A stretch of DNA of 7,519 nt. Source: JBBQHM01 sp038323965. GTDB lineage: Bacteria > Verrucomicrobiota > Verrucomicrobiia > Chthoniobacterales > UBA10450. The notes beneath the pieces are model-generated. The model searched no databases. It was not told the DNA's origin and saw only the letters and a list, made by a program, of their open reading frames with translations. Positions within the stretch are counted from its first letter, which is position 1; each line of letters starts with the position of its first letter. Shown here one piece after another: positions 1-5,923 of the stretch. The DNA lies in contig JBBQHM010000112.1 of the NCBI GenBank assembly GCA_038323965.1, forward strand, positions 1-7,519, in the 5' to 3' direction. The position numbers and the translations under genes are program-made.

Positions 1-1
1 C

Positions 2-610
2 GCCATCAAGCATTGGACTGGCGGCTCTCCCTGCGATTCTGATTCCACCAACCCTACGATCACAGCGCCTGCCGACACCGTCGTTGATGGCAATATCGAC
101 GGATCTTGCGGTGCGAACGTGGATCCTGGCACCCCAACGGCCGAGGACAATTGTACTCTCGACACCGTGGTCGGTACCCGCAGCGATAGCCTCGCGCTTA
201 CCGATCCTTATCCCCAAGGCGTGACTACGATCACTTGGACTGCGAAGGATAAAGCCGGAAATACCGCCTCCGATCAGTCGACCGTGACGGTTAATAATCC
301 CGCACCCGTCGCGTTTATCGATCGCCCGATTAACAACGCGAACTTCCGCACCCGCCGGACCGTTTCGTTTGCCGGACATTACACCGACAACAGTGGCGGC
401 ACTCACACGGCCAAATGGACTTTAACCTGCGACCAGAAGGCCGCTTGCGTAGGAATACTTGCCGGGACGGTGATGCCGGATAAGACGATCACTGGGGCCT
501 TCCGATTCCCGAAGAACTCGCAGGCCAACTACACTGTCGTCCTGACGGTGGATGACGGATGCGGGGGCACCGCCAACTCGCTGCCAATTATCATTCACGT
601 GAAGCCGTAA
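2..610 (+). CDS. HYR/PKD-like domain surface protein, C-terminal part (5' end outside window)
   Basis: The reading frame is open from base 2 to the TAA at 608-610, giving 202 residues with no start in the window; an in-frame GTG at 119 is internal to a domain and is not the start. Residues about 18-97 match a HYR (hyalin repeat) domain: a PTITAPAD opening, a DNCT motif at 49-52, and the typical PQGVTTITWTAKDKAGN segment at 71-87. Residues about 101-202 form a second beta-rich, PKD/Ig-like domain ending in NYTVVLTVDDGCGG and a final beta strand. Six cysteines (11, 36, 51, 143, 149, 187) suggest disulfides and export. HYR and PKD domains are known as extracellular adhesion or spacer modules. 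No PEP-CTERM, LPXTG or type IX sorting tail is visible after the last domain, so the anchor may be elsewhere or the protein may be secreted. The specific function is unknown. It converges on the FecR gene downstream. Confidence 0.8.
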   Translation, partial: AIKHWTGGSPCDSDSTNPTITAPADTVVDGNIDGSCGANVDPGTPTAEDNCTLDTVVGTRSDSLALTDPYPQGVTTITWTAKDKAGNTASDQSTVTVNNPAPVAFIDRPINNANFRTRRTVSFAGHYTDNSGGTHTAKWTLTCDQKAACVGILAGTVMPDKTITGAFRFPKNSQANYTVVLTVDDGCGGTANSLPIIIHVKP

Positions 611-845
611 CTGGAACCGTAGCTCGCGACTCGAGCGGGCTTGGGTGAGCTCACGAAGTGTGCCGTCGCTGCTGCCGAAACACGGCGCGTGACTTAATTA
701 TTCGGTCCTGTCAGTTCGTCCGGACCAAACAAAGTGCTGTAGCTTGGATTGCATACAACCCGGCATTGCGGGTACGTCTCCTGGTCGTCGTCCGAATGCT
801 TTGACGAGCGACTTAGGTGAAGCCGCCCTTCTGAGGTCGAGCGCC
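611..845. other. Convergent intergenic region, no gene seen
   Basis: This is the gap between the stop codons of the + strand HYR gene and the - strand FecR gene. I see no credible coding frame, tRNA or repeat. It holds a small perfect stem (GCTCG 622-626 with CGAGC 632-636), a 10-bp palindrome GTGAGCTCAC at 645-654, and a loose inverted pair GGTCC 704-708 / GGACC 722-726. None is followed by a T-run on either strand, so no intrinsic terminator can be called. Termination here may be Rho-dependent, which would fit the rho gene nearby, but that is inference. Confidence 0.55.
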
Positions 846-1607
846 TTAGTGTCCGAACGGGCAGACGAAGCGGTCCGGTGGCGGATTCGCCGCGCTGCGC
901 TGGCTGATAGAATCGTTAGAGCTACCCTGTCCGTCAGTCGGCGAATTGTAACTGGTCGTCTGCTGCTGCTGCACCACGTTTGTAATTAGAGGCAGGTTCG
1001 GCAGTGGCTTGAAGGTGACGAGAAGCTTCGAGGTTTTAAGCACTTTCTCCACGTTGAAGGTCAACGGTTTGCCGATGTTGCCGTTCTTGTCCGTCATTAA
1101 CATCTCTCCGCCCTTCGCTTCTTCGCACTGTCCGCTGGCTTTGGAGCACAATTTCCCTGTCCCCTCCATTACGAGCATTTTGATAGGGTTATTTTTATTC
1201 GCCTCCATCAGCGTCGTACCGCCGGTGATCGCAGCAGTCACGGCCGCAGTCGTGATCTTCGCCGCCGGCGCGTTGACCGGAACTTGCACGAGAATTGCAC
1301 CGCTCCCGAGTTTCAAGTCGCGAGATCCCTCGTCGAAACTGAAGACGGTGTTTGCACCCAGCCGCGTAAGCGTAAGGTCAGCGAAAGTGAGTTCCGCCCG
1401 TGACTCTGTGCCAGTGCGGACTGCGGTACCTCGCGCAACGTCATCACTAATCGCAGCAGCACGGGCCGCGGCGTTTGCGGGGAGTAATTTGACGTCCTTG
1501 ACCACCTGCGTCACGCGCGCCGATTTCTGGGCCTCGGCGTGAGACGAGGGCGTTAGCGAGAAGCTGACAAGCAGCGTAGTGAGCAGAAGGGAAACAGAAG
1601 TTTTCAT
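846..1607 (-). CDS. Exported FecR-domain protein (paralogue 1)
   Basis: This encodes 253 residues from the ATG at 1607. That start is chosen because GAGGA sits 8 nt upstream (1616-1620); a TTG five codons further up overlaps this ribosome site. The N-terminus MKTSVSLLLTTLLVSFSLTP followed by SSHA is a signal peptide with likely cleavage after Ala24. Residues about 29-155 form a FecR-like beta domain with TAVRTGTESRAEL (61-73), LGANTVF (83-89) and a LGSGAILVQVP segment (100-110). Cys154 and Cys161 are placed to form a disulfide. The tail is Gln/Ser/Asn-rich and ends NPPPDRFVCPFGH. Known FecR proteins are inner-membrane anti-sigma regulators with a cytoplasmic N-terminus. This protein has a cleavable signal instead, no later membrane helix and no neighbouring sigma factor, so it is more likely a soluble periplasmic or surface protein. 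Its exact role is unknown. It is about 60% identical by eye to the FecR gene upstream. Confidence 0.85.
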   Translation of the reverse strand: MKTSVSLLLTTLLVSFSLTPSSHAEAQKSARVTQVVKDVKLLPANAAARAAAISDDVARGTAVRTGTESRAELTFADLTLTRLGANTVFSFDEGSRDLKLGSGAILVQVPVNAPAAKITTAAVTAAITGGTTLMEANKNNPIKMLVMEGTGKLCSKASGQCEEAKGGEMLMTDKNGNIGKPLTFNVEKVLKTSKLLVTFKPLPNLPLITNVVQQQQTTSYNSPTDGQGSSNDSISQRSAANPPPDRFVCPFGH

Positions 1608-1615
1608 GGGCGGGT

Positions 1616-1620
1616 TCCTC
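1616..1620 (-). promoter_or_regulatory. Ribosome binding site deciding the FecR paralogue 1 start
   Basis: On the - strand the sequence reads GAGGA, 8 nt before the ATG at 1607. It supports ATG 1607 over the in-frame TTG at 1622, which overlaps the site. The protein from 1607 begins directly with a clean signal peptide. Confidence 0.65.
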
Positions 1621-1643
1621 AAGGCCGTCAGCCGGCTAAATCT

Positions 1644-1673
1644 GTTATACCAACAGCGCGGGCGGAATGTAAA
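1644..1673 (-). promoter_or_regulatory. Predicted sigma70-type promoter for FecR paralogue 1
   Basis: On the - strand a -35-like TTTACA (1668-1673) is followed, after 18 nt, by a -10-like TATAAC (1644-1649). Each matches five of six consensus bases. Transcription would start near 1637, leaving a leader of about 30 nt that contains the GAGGA ribosome site. A second TATAAC lies at 1676-1681 without an obvious -35. The promoter falls in the 102-bp gap between the two FecR genes, so paralogue 1 may be made independently of the upstream operon. Confidence 0.5.
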
Positions 1674-1709
1674 GCGTTATAATCCAGCGCCCTACCCCGG
1701 GCACTGCAG

Positions 1710-2498
1710 TTATAAACCCGGAGGGCTCCTAACCGGCGGTGGCGGAGGCGGCGGCTGGGAGTTCAACCTCTGGTCGATTGTGCCAACGGAACCATCCGGG
1801 GCGATCACATTTTCATCAAAACCACTACCACCTTGCCCGCGAATGACTTCGTTGATCAAAGCCAGGCTCGGTAGTTTATGCTTCATGCCGCGAATCAACT
1901 TCGCGCTACGCATGACTTTGCGGACATCGAATTTCACCGGTTTCGTGAAATGTCCCCCGGTGAAAATCGAAATCTCTCCCGCATTCACAACGACGCATTC
2001 GTCGGGATGCTTGACGGAACACATTTTGCCGACGCCTTCGAGCGACATCAGTTTCGCAGGGACGTTCGCGTTGTATTCGAACATGATCGTCGTGCCCGTG
2101 ACCGCGGCCGTCACTGCCGGGGTCGAAATTTTCGCGCCGCCGGCTCCTTTGGGGACTTGCAGCAAAACCGCGCCGCTCCCGAGATCCATGCTCCGATTTC
2201 CCCCATCGAAAGTGAAAACGGTGTTCGCACCGACTCGCGCCAGGGTGTCATCATTAAAAATCAGCTCGGCGCGAGACTCGGTGCCCGTGCGAACGGCTGT
2301 GTCAGCCGTTACACTGTCAGAAACCGCGGCCGGACGAGCGGCAGCATGGTTCGCCAGGAGCTTTACATCTCGAACGATCTCAGTGACTCGCGCCTGTCGA
2401 AGTGGCGCAGCGGTCGTAAAACCAGCGGCGATCAGCACGCCCGCTGACGCGAAGCAGACCATTGACCAATGGGACGACGATAACTTGGGGAATCTCAT
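1710..2498 (-). CDS. Exported FecR-domain protein (paralogue 2)
   Basis: This encodes 262 residues from the ATG at 2498, only 3 nt after the stop of the barrel gene. No Shine-Dalgarno is visible, so initiation is probably coupled to the upstream gene. Residues about 11-31 are a hydrophobic export signal ending in TTAAP; cleavage is likely near Ala30/31. The FecR-like domain spans about 36-161, with TAVRTGTESRAEL (67-79), VGANTVF (89-95) and a LGSGAVLLQVP segment (106-116). Cys160 and Cys168 match the cysteine pair of the neighbour, but with seven rather than six residues between them. The C-terminus carries seven consecutive prolines (249-255) and then VRSPPGL. Like its paralogue it lacks the membrane layout of classical FecR anti-sigma proteins and has no sigma-factor neighbour. 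It is probably periplasmic or surface-exposed and may work with the adjacent barrel protein; that partnership is inferred from position only. Confidence 0.85.
   Translation of the reverse strand: MRFPKLSSSHWSMVCFASAGVLIAAGFTTAAPLRQARVTEIVRDVKLLANHAAARPAAVSDSVTADTAVRTGTESRAELIFNDDTLARVGANTVFTFDGGNRSMDLGSGAVLLQVPKGAGGAKISTPAVTAAVTGTTIMFEYNANVPAKLMSLEGVGKMCSVKHPDECVVVNAGEISIFTGGHFTKPVKFDVRKVMRSAKLIRGMKHKLPSLALINEVIRGQGGSGFDENVIAPDGSVGTIDQRLNSQPPPPPPPVRSPPGL
1734..1754 (-). repeat. Proline-codon trinucleotide tract in FecR paralogue 2
   Basis: Seven consecutive CCN codons (CCG, CCT, CCA, CCG-type) encode Pro249-Pro255 near the C-terminus. The tract is GC-rich and low in complexity, so its length could vary by slippage in multiples of three without breaking the frame. 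The paralogue has only three prolines at the matching place. Seven prolines in a row would normally call for EF-P during translation. Confidence 0.7.
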
Positions 2499-2501
2499 AT
2501 T

Positions 2502-3470
2502 TTAGAATCGGATAAGGAGGGATAAGCCGCCGCCCAGGTTGGCGACGCTGTAATCGAATTTCTTGTCGCTGGATTGGTTTCCCGCGACCGTGGAATAGAC
2601 GCTGGCACTAATCATTCTGGTAACGCGGTAGGAAGCCGCCACGGACAAGCTCTCGCTCACATCGATCCGATCGCTCAACACGTAAGCACGAGCCACCACA
2701 CGCCCGACCGCGTTGAAGGAGACCGCCCGCGTCGCATTAATTGAGTATGCGAGATAAATATCGAATTCGTCACGGCGTGGCAGATCAGGATCGCCAAAGA
2801 CGCTGATTCGCGCGCCACCACCGAGCGAAAGCTCCTGGCCGTCAGAAAATCGAAACGGGAGATTCAGGTTTAGGATGATGCTCTGATCCGCGAAAAGTTC
2901 TTCGTTCAAGCTATCGGAGACGGTGAGTCGGTTGTAATCGTAGGCAAGGCGGATGGCGAGATTCCTTAGCTGCGGCACGAGGTAGATGAGGCCCGCGCGC
3001 GTGTCGAAGCTTCCAAAATTGAGATCACCAAATCGGTCGTAATAGAAAAATTGCTGTTGAACCGCGAAGTCGCCGTACAACTGCGACGAAAATCGCGGGC
3101 TGTAGCTAAACGTCGCAGCTGGCGCGAAAAAGACATCGCCCTTCGGGTCGAACCGGGTCAGCGCAGCATTTGAAGTGTAGTAGATCGGGGCAATCACCGA
3201 AAGACTGAAGGGCTGATAGCGCTCTCCCCCGCCGCCCATGATCTCCTGTTCGCCAAGATCGGCGTCGTTCGGTGTAGAGACGGCGTGGCCATTTGAGGTA
3301 AACCCGGAGTCGCTGGAATACGTGTCGCTGGCGTAGGTAGCCTGATCCTGAGCTGTCTGTGCGCGATCGGCTTGCGCGTAAGTTGTCGCAGAGGTGGACA
3401 AAAGCGCGATTCCACCAAATAGGACGGTGAATAGCGCGGCACGATGGAATCTGACGGTGGGCGGGTTCAT
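2502..3470 (-). CDS. Outer-membrane beta-barrel protein
   Basis: This encodes 322 residues from the ATG at 3470, chosen because it puts a standard signal peptide at the very N-terminus: RFHR, then the hydrophobic AALFTVLFGGIALLSTSA, then an AQA cleavage motif with a cut after Ala34. An in-frame TTG at 3512 would add 14 residues without a better ribosome site. Residues about 35-85 are a polar Ser/Asp/Gln/Gly-rich linker. From about 86 to the end the sequence alternates polar and aromatic or hydrophobic residues in amphipathic strands (for example SLSVIAPIYYTSNAAL, FAVQQQFFYYD, LAIRLAYDYNRL). It ends LSLLIRF, a C-terminal Phe typical of the BAM recognition signal. The pattern resembles BBP2-type barrels found near polysaccharide or envelope genes, but substrate and partner are unknown. 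It lies between the RNase D-like gene and the FecR pair; the FecR start is 3 bp downstream, implying co-expression. Confidence 0.82.
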   Translation of the reverse strand: MNPPTVRFHRAALFTVLFGGIALLSTSATTYAQADRAQTAQDQATYASDTYSSDSGFTSNGHAVSTPNDADLGEQEIMGGGGERYQPFSLSVIAPIYYTSNAALTRFDPKGDVFFAPAATFSYSPRFSSQLYGDFAVQQQFFYYDRFGDLNFGSFDTRAGLIYLVPQLRNLAIRLAYDYNRLTVSDSLNEELFADQSIILNLNLPFRFSDGQELSLGGGARISVFGDPDLPRRDEFDIYLAYSINATRAVSFNAVGRVVARAYVLSDRIDVSESLSVAASYRVTRMISASVYSTVAGNQSSDKKFDYSVANLGGGLSLLIRF

Positions 3471-3527
3471 GAAGCGGATATCCGTTGTGCCGCGACTCCC
3501 CGTCAACGTCAAGCCGTTATTGCCGCG
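3471..3527 (-). other. Gap between RNase D-like and barrel genes, with palindrome by the start codon
   Basis: These 57 bp precede the barrel gene. They include a perfect 10-bp palindrome CGGATATCCG (3475-3484) four bases before the ATG, and a tandem TTGACGTTGACG that could supply a -35 element. The best -10 at the right distance (GATATC) is poor, and no Shine-Dalgarno is evident. A regulatory role is possible but not shown. Confidence 0.3.
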
Positions 3528-4586
3528 CTAGGCTGTTTCGAGCGCCAGCAGGTCCCGCTGCCATGGCACCAGAATATCAGGGGCGCGACTGACGTCGGAA
3601 GCAATGAAATCAATCGCGGCGCGCGGTGCAATCAGCGCGGGATCAAGTTCGAGATCGGCCGCGGCGCGATCTCGCACCTGCCGCAACTTTTCCGCGAGCC
3701 GCTGCACTTCCATCGTCGGGCGCACTCCGCGGCGCCGCTCAAAGCGCGGCAACTCATCGTCCGGCAATACCAGCGCGCGCTCCGCGGCGGCGCGGAAACC
3801 CTTCGCGCGCCGCGGGGAAAAATGGCGAAAACTCGGCGATCCGCCGTTCGCGAATTGGTCCGCTGCGTTGAGCAGCTCTTCATTGCGTAGAACATGGAAC
3901 GACGGACGATCTGCTGCGCTCGCTTCACCGTCACGCCAGTGCCAGAGCTCGCGCAAAACGGCAGCCGCTCGGGGAGGCATCAACGATGATCCCTTGAGTC
4001 GCCACTGCTCATCCGTCTCGCGCTCGCGTTCGATTCCGGAGCGTTCCACGGCCCGATCGCACGATTGCCGGAACCATTCGTAGCGCTTTTTCTCGCGTAG
4101 TTCCGCTTCCAGCCGCTCCGCAATTCCAATCAGGTAATGCGTGTCGTTCCTCGCGTAATCCGCCATGCGTGGCGGCAGGGGTCGGATGGCCCAATTCGCT
4201 TTTTGCGAACCTTTTGGCAGCTCAATCGCAAAGAAAGTTTTTACCAGCGCCGCGAGACTAAACTCCCGCATCCCCACCAGCCGCGCCGCGATCACCGTGT
4301 CGAAAACGCGGTTCGCCACGAAGCCAAAACTTCGTCGCATCAAACGCAGATCGTAATCCGCGCCCTGCAGAATGATCTCCTTCCGCGCCAGCACCTCACC
4401 CAGCGGTGCGAGATCAAGTTGCGCGAGTGGATCGACCAGAAAATCGCCGGCCGCGACCGTGATTTGCAGCAGGCAAAGCTTCTCGAAGTACGAATGCAGA
4501 CTGTCCGCCTCCGTATCGACGCCGACACGGTCAACCGCTCCGATGTGCGGCAAAAGATCGGCCAGTTGTGCAGCTTCGTTGATCAC
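3528..4586 (-). CDS. rnd: RNase D-like 3'-5' exoribonuclease
   Basis: This encodes 352 residues from a GTG start that overlaps the rho stop codon by 4 nt (GTGA), which indicates translational coupling. It is a DEDDy-family exonuclease: Exo I VDTEADS supplies Asp24 and Glu26, Exo II LQGADYDL supplies Asp79, and Exo III YARNDTHYL supplies Tyr144 and Asp148. All four metal-binding acids and the Tyr are present, so catalysis is expected. A W-x-x-RPL segment (132-137) before Exo III is also family-typical. Residues about 203-280 form an HRDC domain (PPRAAAVLRELWHWR...DRPSFHVLRNEELL), which binds nucleic acid. The length is close to Escherichia coli RNase D (375). Known RNase D trims 3' ends of tRNA precursors and other small stable RNAs in the cytoplasm. 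The main alternative is a more general HRDC-containing DEDDy exonuclease of unknown substrate. Confidence 0.92.
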   Translation of the reverse strand: MINEAAQLADLLPHIGAVDRVGVDTEADSLHSYFEKLCLLQITVAAGDFLVDPLAQLDLAPLGEVLARKEIILQGADYDLRLMRRSFGFVANRVFDTVIAARLVGMREFSLAALVKTFFAIELPKGSQKANWAIRPLPPRMADYARNDTHYLIGIAERLEAELREKKRYEWFRQSCDRAVERSGIERERETDEQWRLKGSSLMPPRAAAVLRELWHWRDGEASAADRPSFHVLRNEELLNAADQFANGGSPSFRHFSPRRAKGFRAAAERALVLPDDELPRFERRRGVRPTMEVQRLAEKLRQVRDRAAADLELDPALIAPRAAIDFIASDVSRAPDILVPWQRDLLALETA

Positions 4587-5923
4587 CGCAGTCCGGTGAG
4601 CAACAGCTCGGCGTTAGATTTTGTATTGTTGAGATTGTTGATCAAAATCTCCATGGCCTCGAGGGGCGGCAGTGCGGCCATCGCTTTGCGCAAAAGCTGC
4701 ACGCGCTCCCATTCATCCGGGTGATACAGCAATTCCTCCCGGCGCGTGGCGGACTGCTGCACGTGAATCGCCGGATACAGTCGTTTCTCGACCAGCGCGC
4801 GGTCGAGATGCAATTCCATATTGCCCGTGCCCTTGAATTCTTCGAAAATAACCTGGTCCATCCGGCTGCCCGTGTCGATGAGCGCGGTGGCAAGAATGGT
4901 CAGGCTGCCTCCTTCTTCCACATTGCGCGCGCTGCCAAAAAATCGCTTCGGCTTGCTCATCGCATTCGCTTCCACACCGCCGGACATCGTTCGCCCTTTG
5001 CCGGACTGCAGGTTGTTATAACCGCGAGCCAAACGCGTGATACTGTCGAGCAGCACGACGACGTCGCGTCCGAGCTCCACCAGTCGCTTCGCACGTTCCA
5101 GGACAAGTTCCGCCACCTGCACATGGCGGTGCACGTTTTCGTCGAAGTTTGAATTAAAAACCTGGCAATCGATCTCACGCTGCAAGTCGGTCACCTCTTC
5201 GGGCCGCTCGTCGACCAGTAGAATAATCAATTCAATCTCGGGATGATTCATGCGAATCGCCTTCGCGATTTCCTTCATCAAAATCGTTTTGCCAACTCGC
5301 GGCGGAGCCACGATTAAACCGCGCTGCCCTTTCCCGAGCGGCGTGAGCAAATCGACGGCGCGGGCACTGATCGACTCGCTGTTCGGACTCTCCAGCATGA
5401 TTCGTCCCTCCGGGAAGAGCGGCGTGAGATTCTCGAAATCCTTGGGCGCCTTCCACTCGGCCGTCGGCTTGTCCTCGATCGTCACGATTTCATCCAGCAC
5501 CAGCATCTTCTCGCGCTCGCGCGGCAGCCGCACCTTCCCTGCAATTTTATTCCCCGGGCGCAATCCCAGCGACTGAATCGCAGCGCGGGGTATCGAGACA
5601 TCTTCCGGCACCGAGAGGAAATTGAGTTTCGGACAACGCAAAATACCCCAACCGTCAGGACTGATTTCCACGAAACCGTTTGCCGTCACCAGCGTTCCCT
5701 GCGCGAGCGCTGCCCGCGCCGTGTCGAAGATTTGGAAGTGGCGATTGCGCGCGGAATGCGGGCGCACATTCAGTTGCTCCGCCAGTTTCTCCAGTTCCGC
5801 CGGTGAACACTGCTGCAGTTCGTTCAAGTCCAGCTCTCGCGGCACTTCGCGCTGCACTTCCGCCTGCGGTTCGGTCGCAACTGCAGCAGTCTTGATCTCT
5901 GAATCGGAAATCCCGTCAGGCAT
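4583..5923 (-). CDS. rho: Transcription termination factor Rho
   Basis: This encodes 446 residues from the ATG at 5923, which overlaps the coaE stop by 8 nt (ATGCCTGA) and has GGGAAGG five nt upstream inside coaE. Rho is a hexameric RNA-dependent ATPase/helicase that ends transcription of untranslated RNA. The order is: a charged N-terminal extension (1-30), a Rho_N helical domain (about 31-75), the cold-shock-like RNA-binding domain (about 77-150, with GWGILR at 91-96), then the RecA-like ATPase. Walker A is APPRVGKT (206-213), with LVDERPEEVT at 236-245, Walker B at VVVLLDSITRLARGYN (288-303), and the Q/R-loop region SGKGRTMSGG (307-316). PKRFFGSARNVEEGGSLTI and EEFKGTGNMELHL follow. The Asp-Glu-Arg and Asp-Ser residues associated with bicyclomycin binding in E. 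coli are conserved. It is slightly longer than E. coli Rho (419), all in the N-terminus. No long leader for autogenous attenuation is present. Confidence 0.97.
   Translation of the reverse strand: MPDGISDSEIKTAAVATEPQAEVQREVPRELDLNELQQCSPAELEKLAEQLNVRPHSARNRHFQIFDTARAALAQGTLVTANGFVEISPDGWGILRCPKLNFLSVPEDVSIPRAAIQSLGLRPGNKIAGKVRLPREREKMLVLDEIVTIEDKPTAEWKAPKDFENLTPLFPEGRIMLESPNSESISARAVDLLTPLGKGQRGLIVAPPRVGKTILMKEIAKAIRMNHPEIELIILLVDERPEEVTDLQREIDCQVFNSNFDENVHRHVQVAELVLERAKRLVELGRDVVVLLDSITRLARGYNNLQSGKGRTMSGGVEANAMSKPKRFFGSARNVEEGGSLTILATALIDTGSRMDQVIFEEFKGTGNMELHLDRALVEKRLYPAIHVQQSATRREELLYHPDEWERVQLLRKAMAALPPLEAMEILINNLNNTKSNAELLLTGLR

Noticed and set aside
611..740. Stem GCTCG/CGAGC, palindrome GTGAGCTCAC and GGTCC/GGACC pair as intrinsic terminators
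   Set aside because: Stems are short or loosely spaced and none is followed by a T-run on either strand.
1607..1622. TTG at 1622 as start of FecR copy 1
   Set aside because: It overlaps the GAGGA ribosome site of the ATG at 1607 and adds five residues ahead of an otherwise clean signal peptide.
846..2498. FecR copies as a classical FecI/FecR iron-signalling system
   Set aside because: No ECF sigma factor or TonB-dependent receptor is present, and the proteins have cleavable export signals instead of the anti-sigma domain and membrane helix.
1579..2505. Long + strand open frame of 308 codons (and a 189-codon one at 1878-2447) antisense to the FecR copy 2 gene
   Set aside because: They lie opposite a well-supported FecR gene with signal peptide and a paralogue; their translations are low-complexity and show no domain. 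GC-rich genes commonly leave open antisense frames.
2509..2522. + strand AAGGAGGG as a ribosome binding site
   Set aside because: No + strand gene starts just downstream; the bases encode the C-terminus of the barrel protein on the other strand.
1607..3468. Identical 11-mer TGGGCGGGTTC at the starts of FecR copy 1 (1607-1617) and the barrel gene (3458-3468)
   Set aside because: Matches of this length are expected by chance several times in a window this size, and the two copies sit at different offsets from the start codons.
3470..3512. TTG at 3512 as start of the barrel gene
   Set aside because: No Shine-Dalgarno precedes it and the 14 extra residues would push the signal peptide away from the N-terminus.
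3444..4724. Several + strand open frames opposite the RNase D-like gene
   Set aside because: The - strand product has all DEDDy catalytic residues and an HRDC domain; the + strand translations are Arg/Ser/Ala-rich without motifs.
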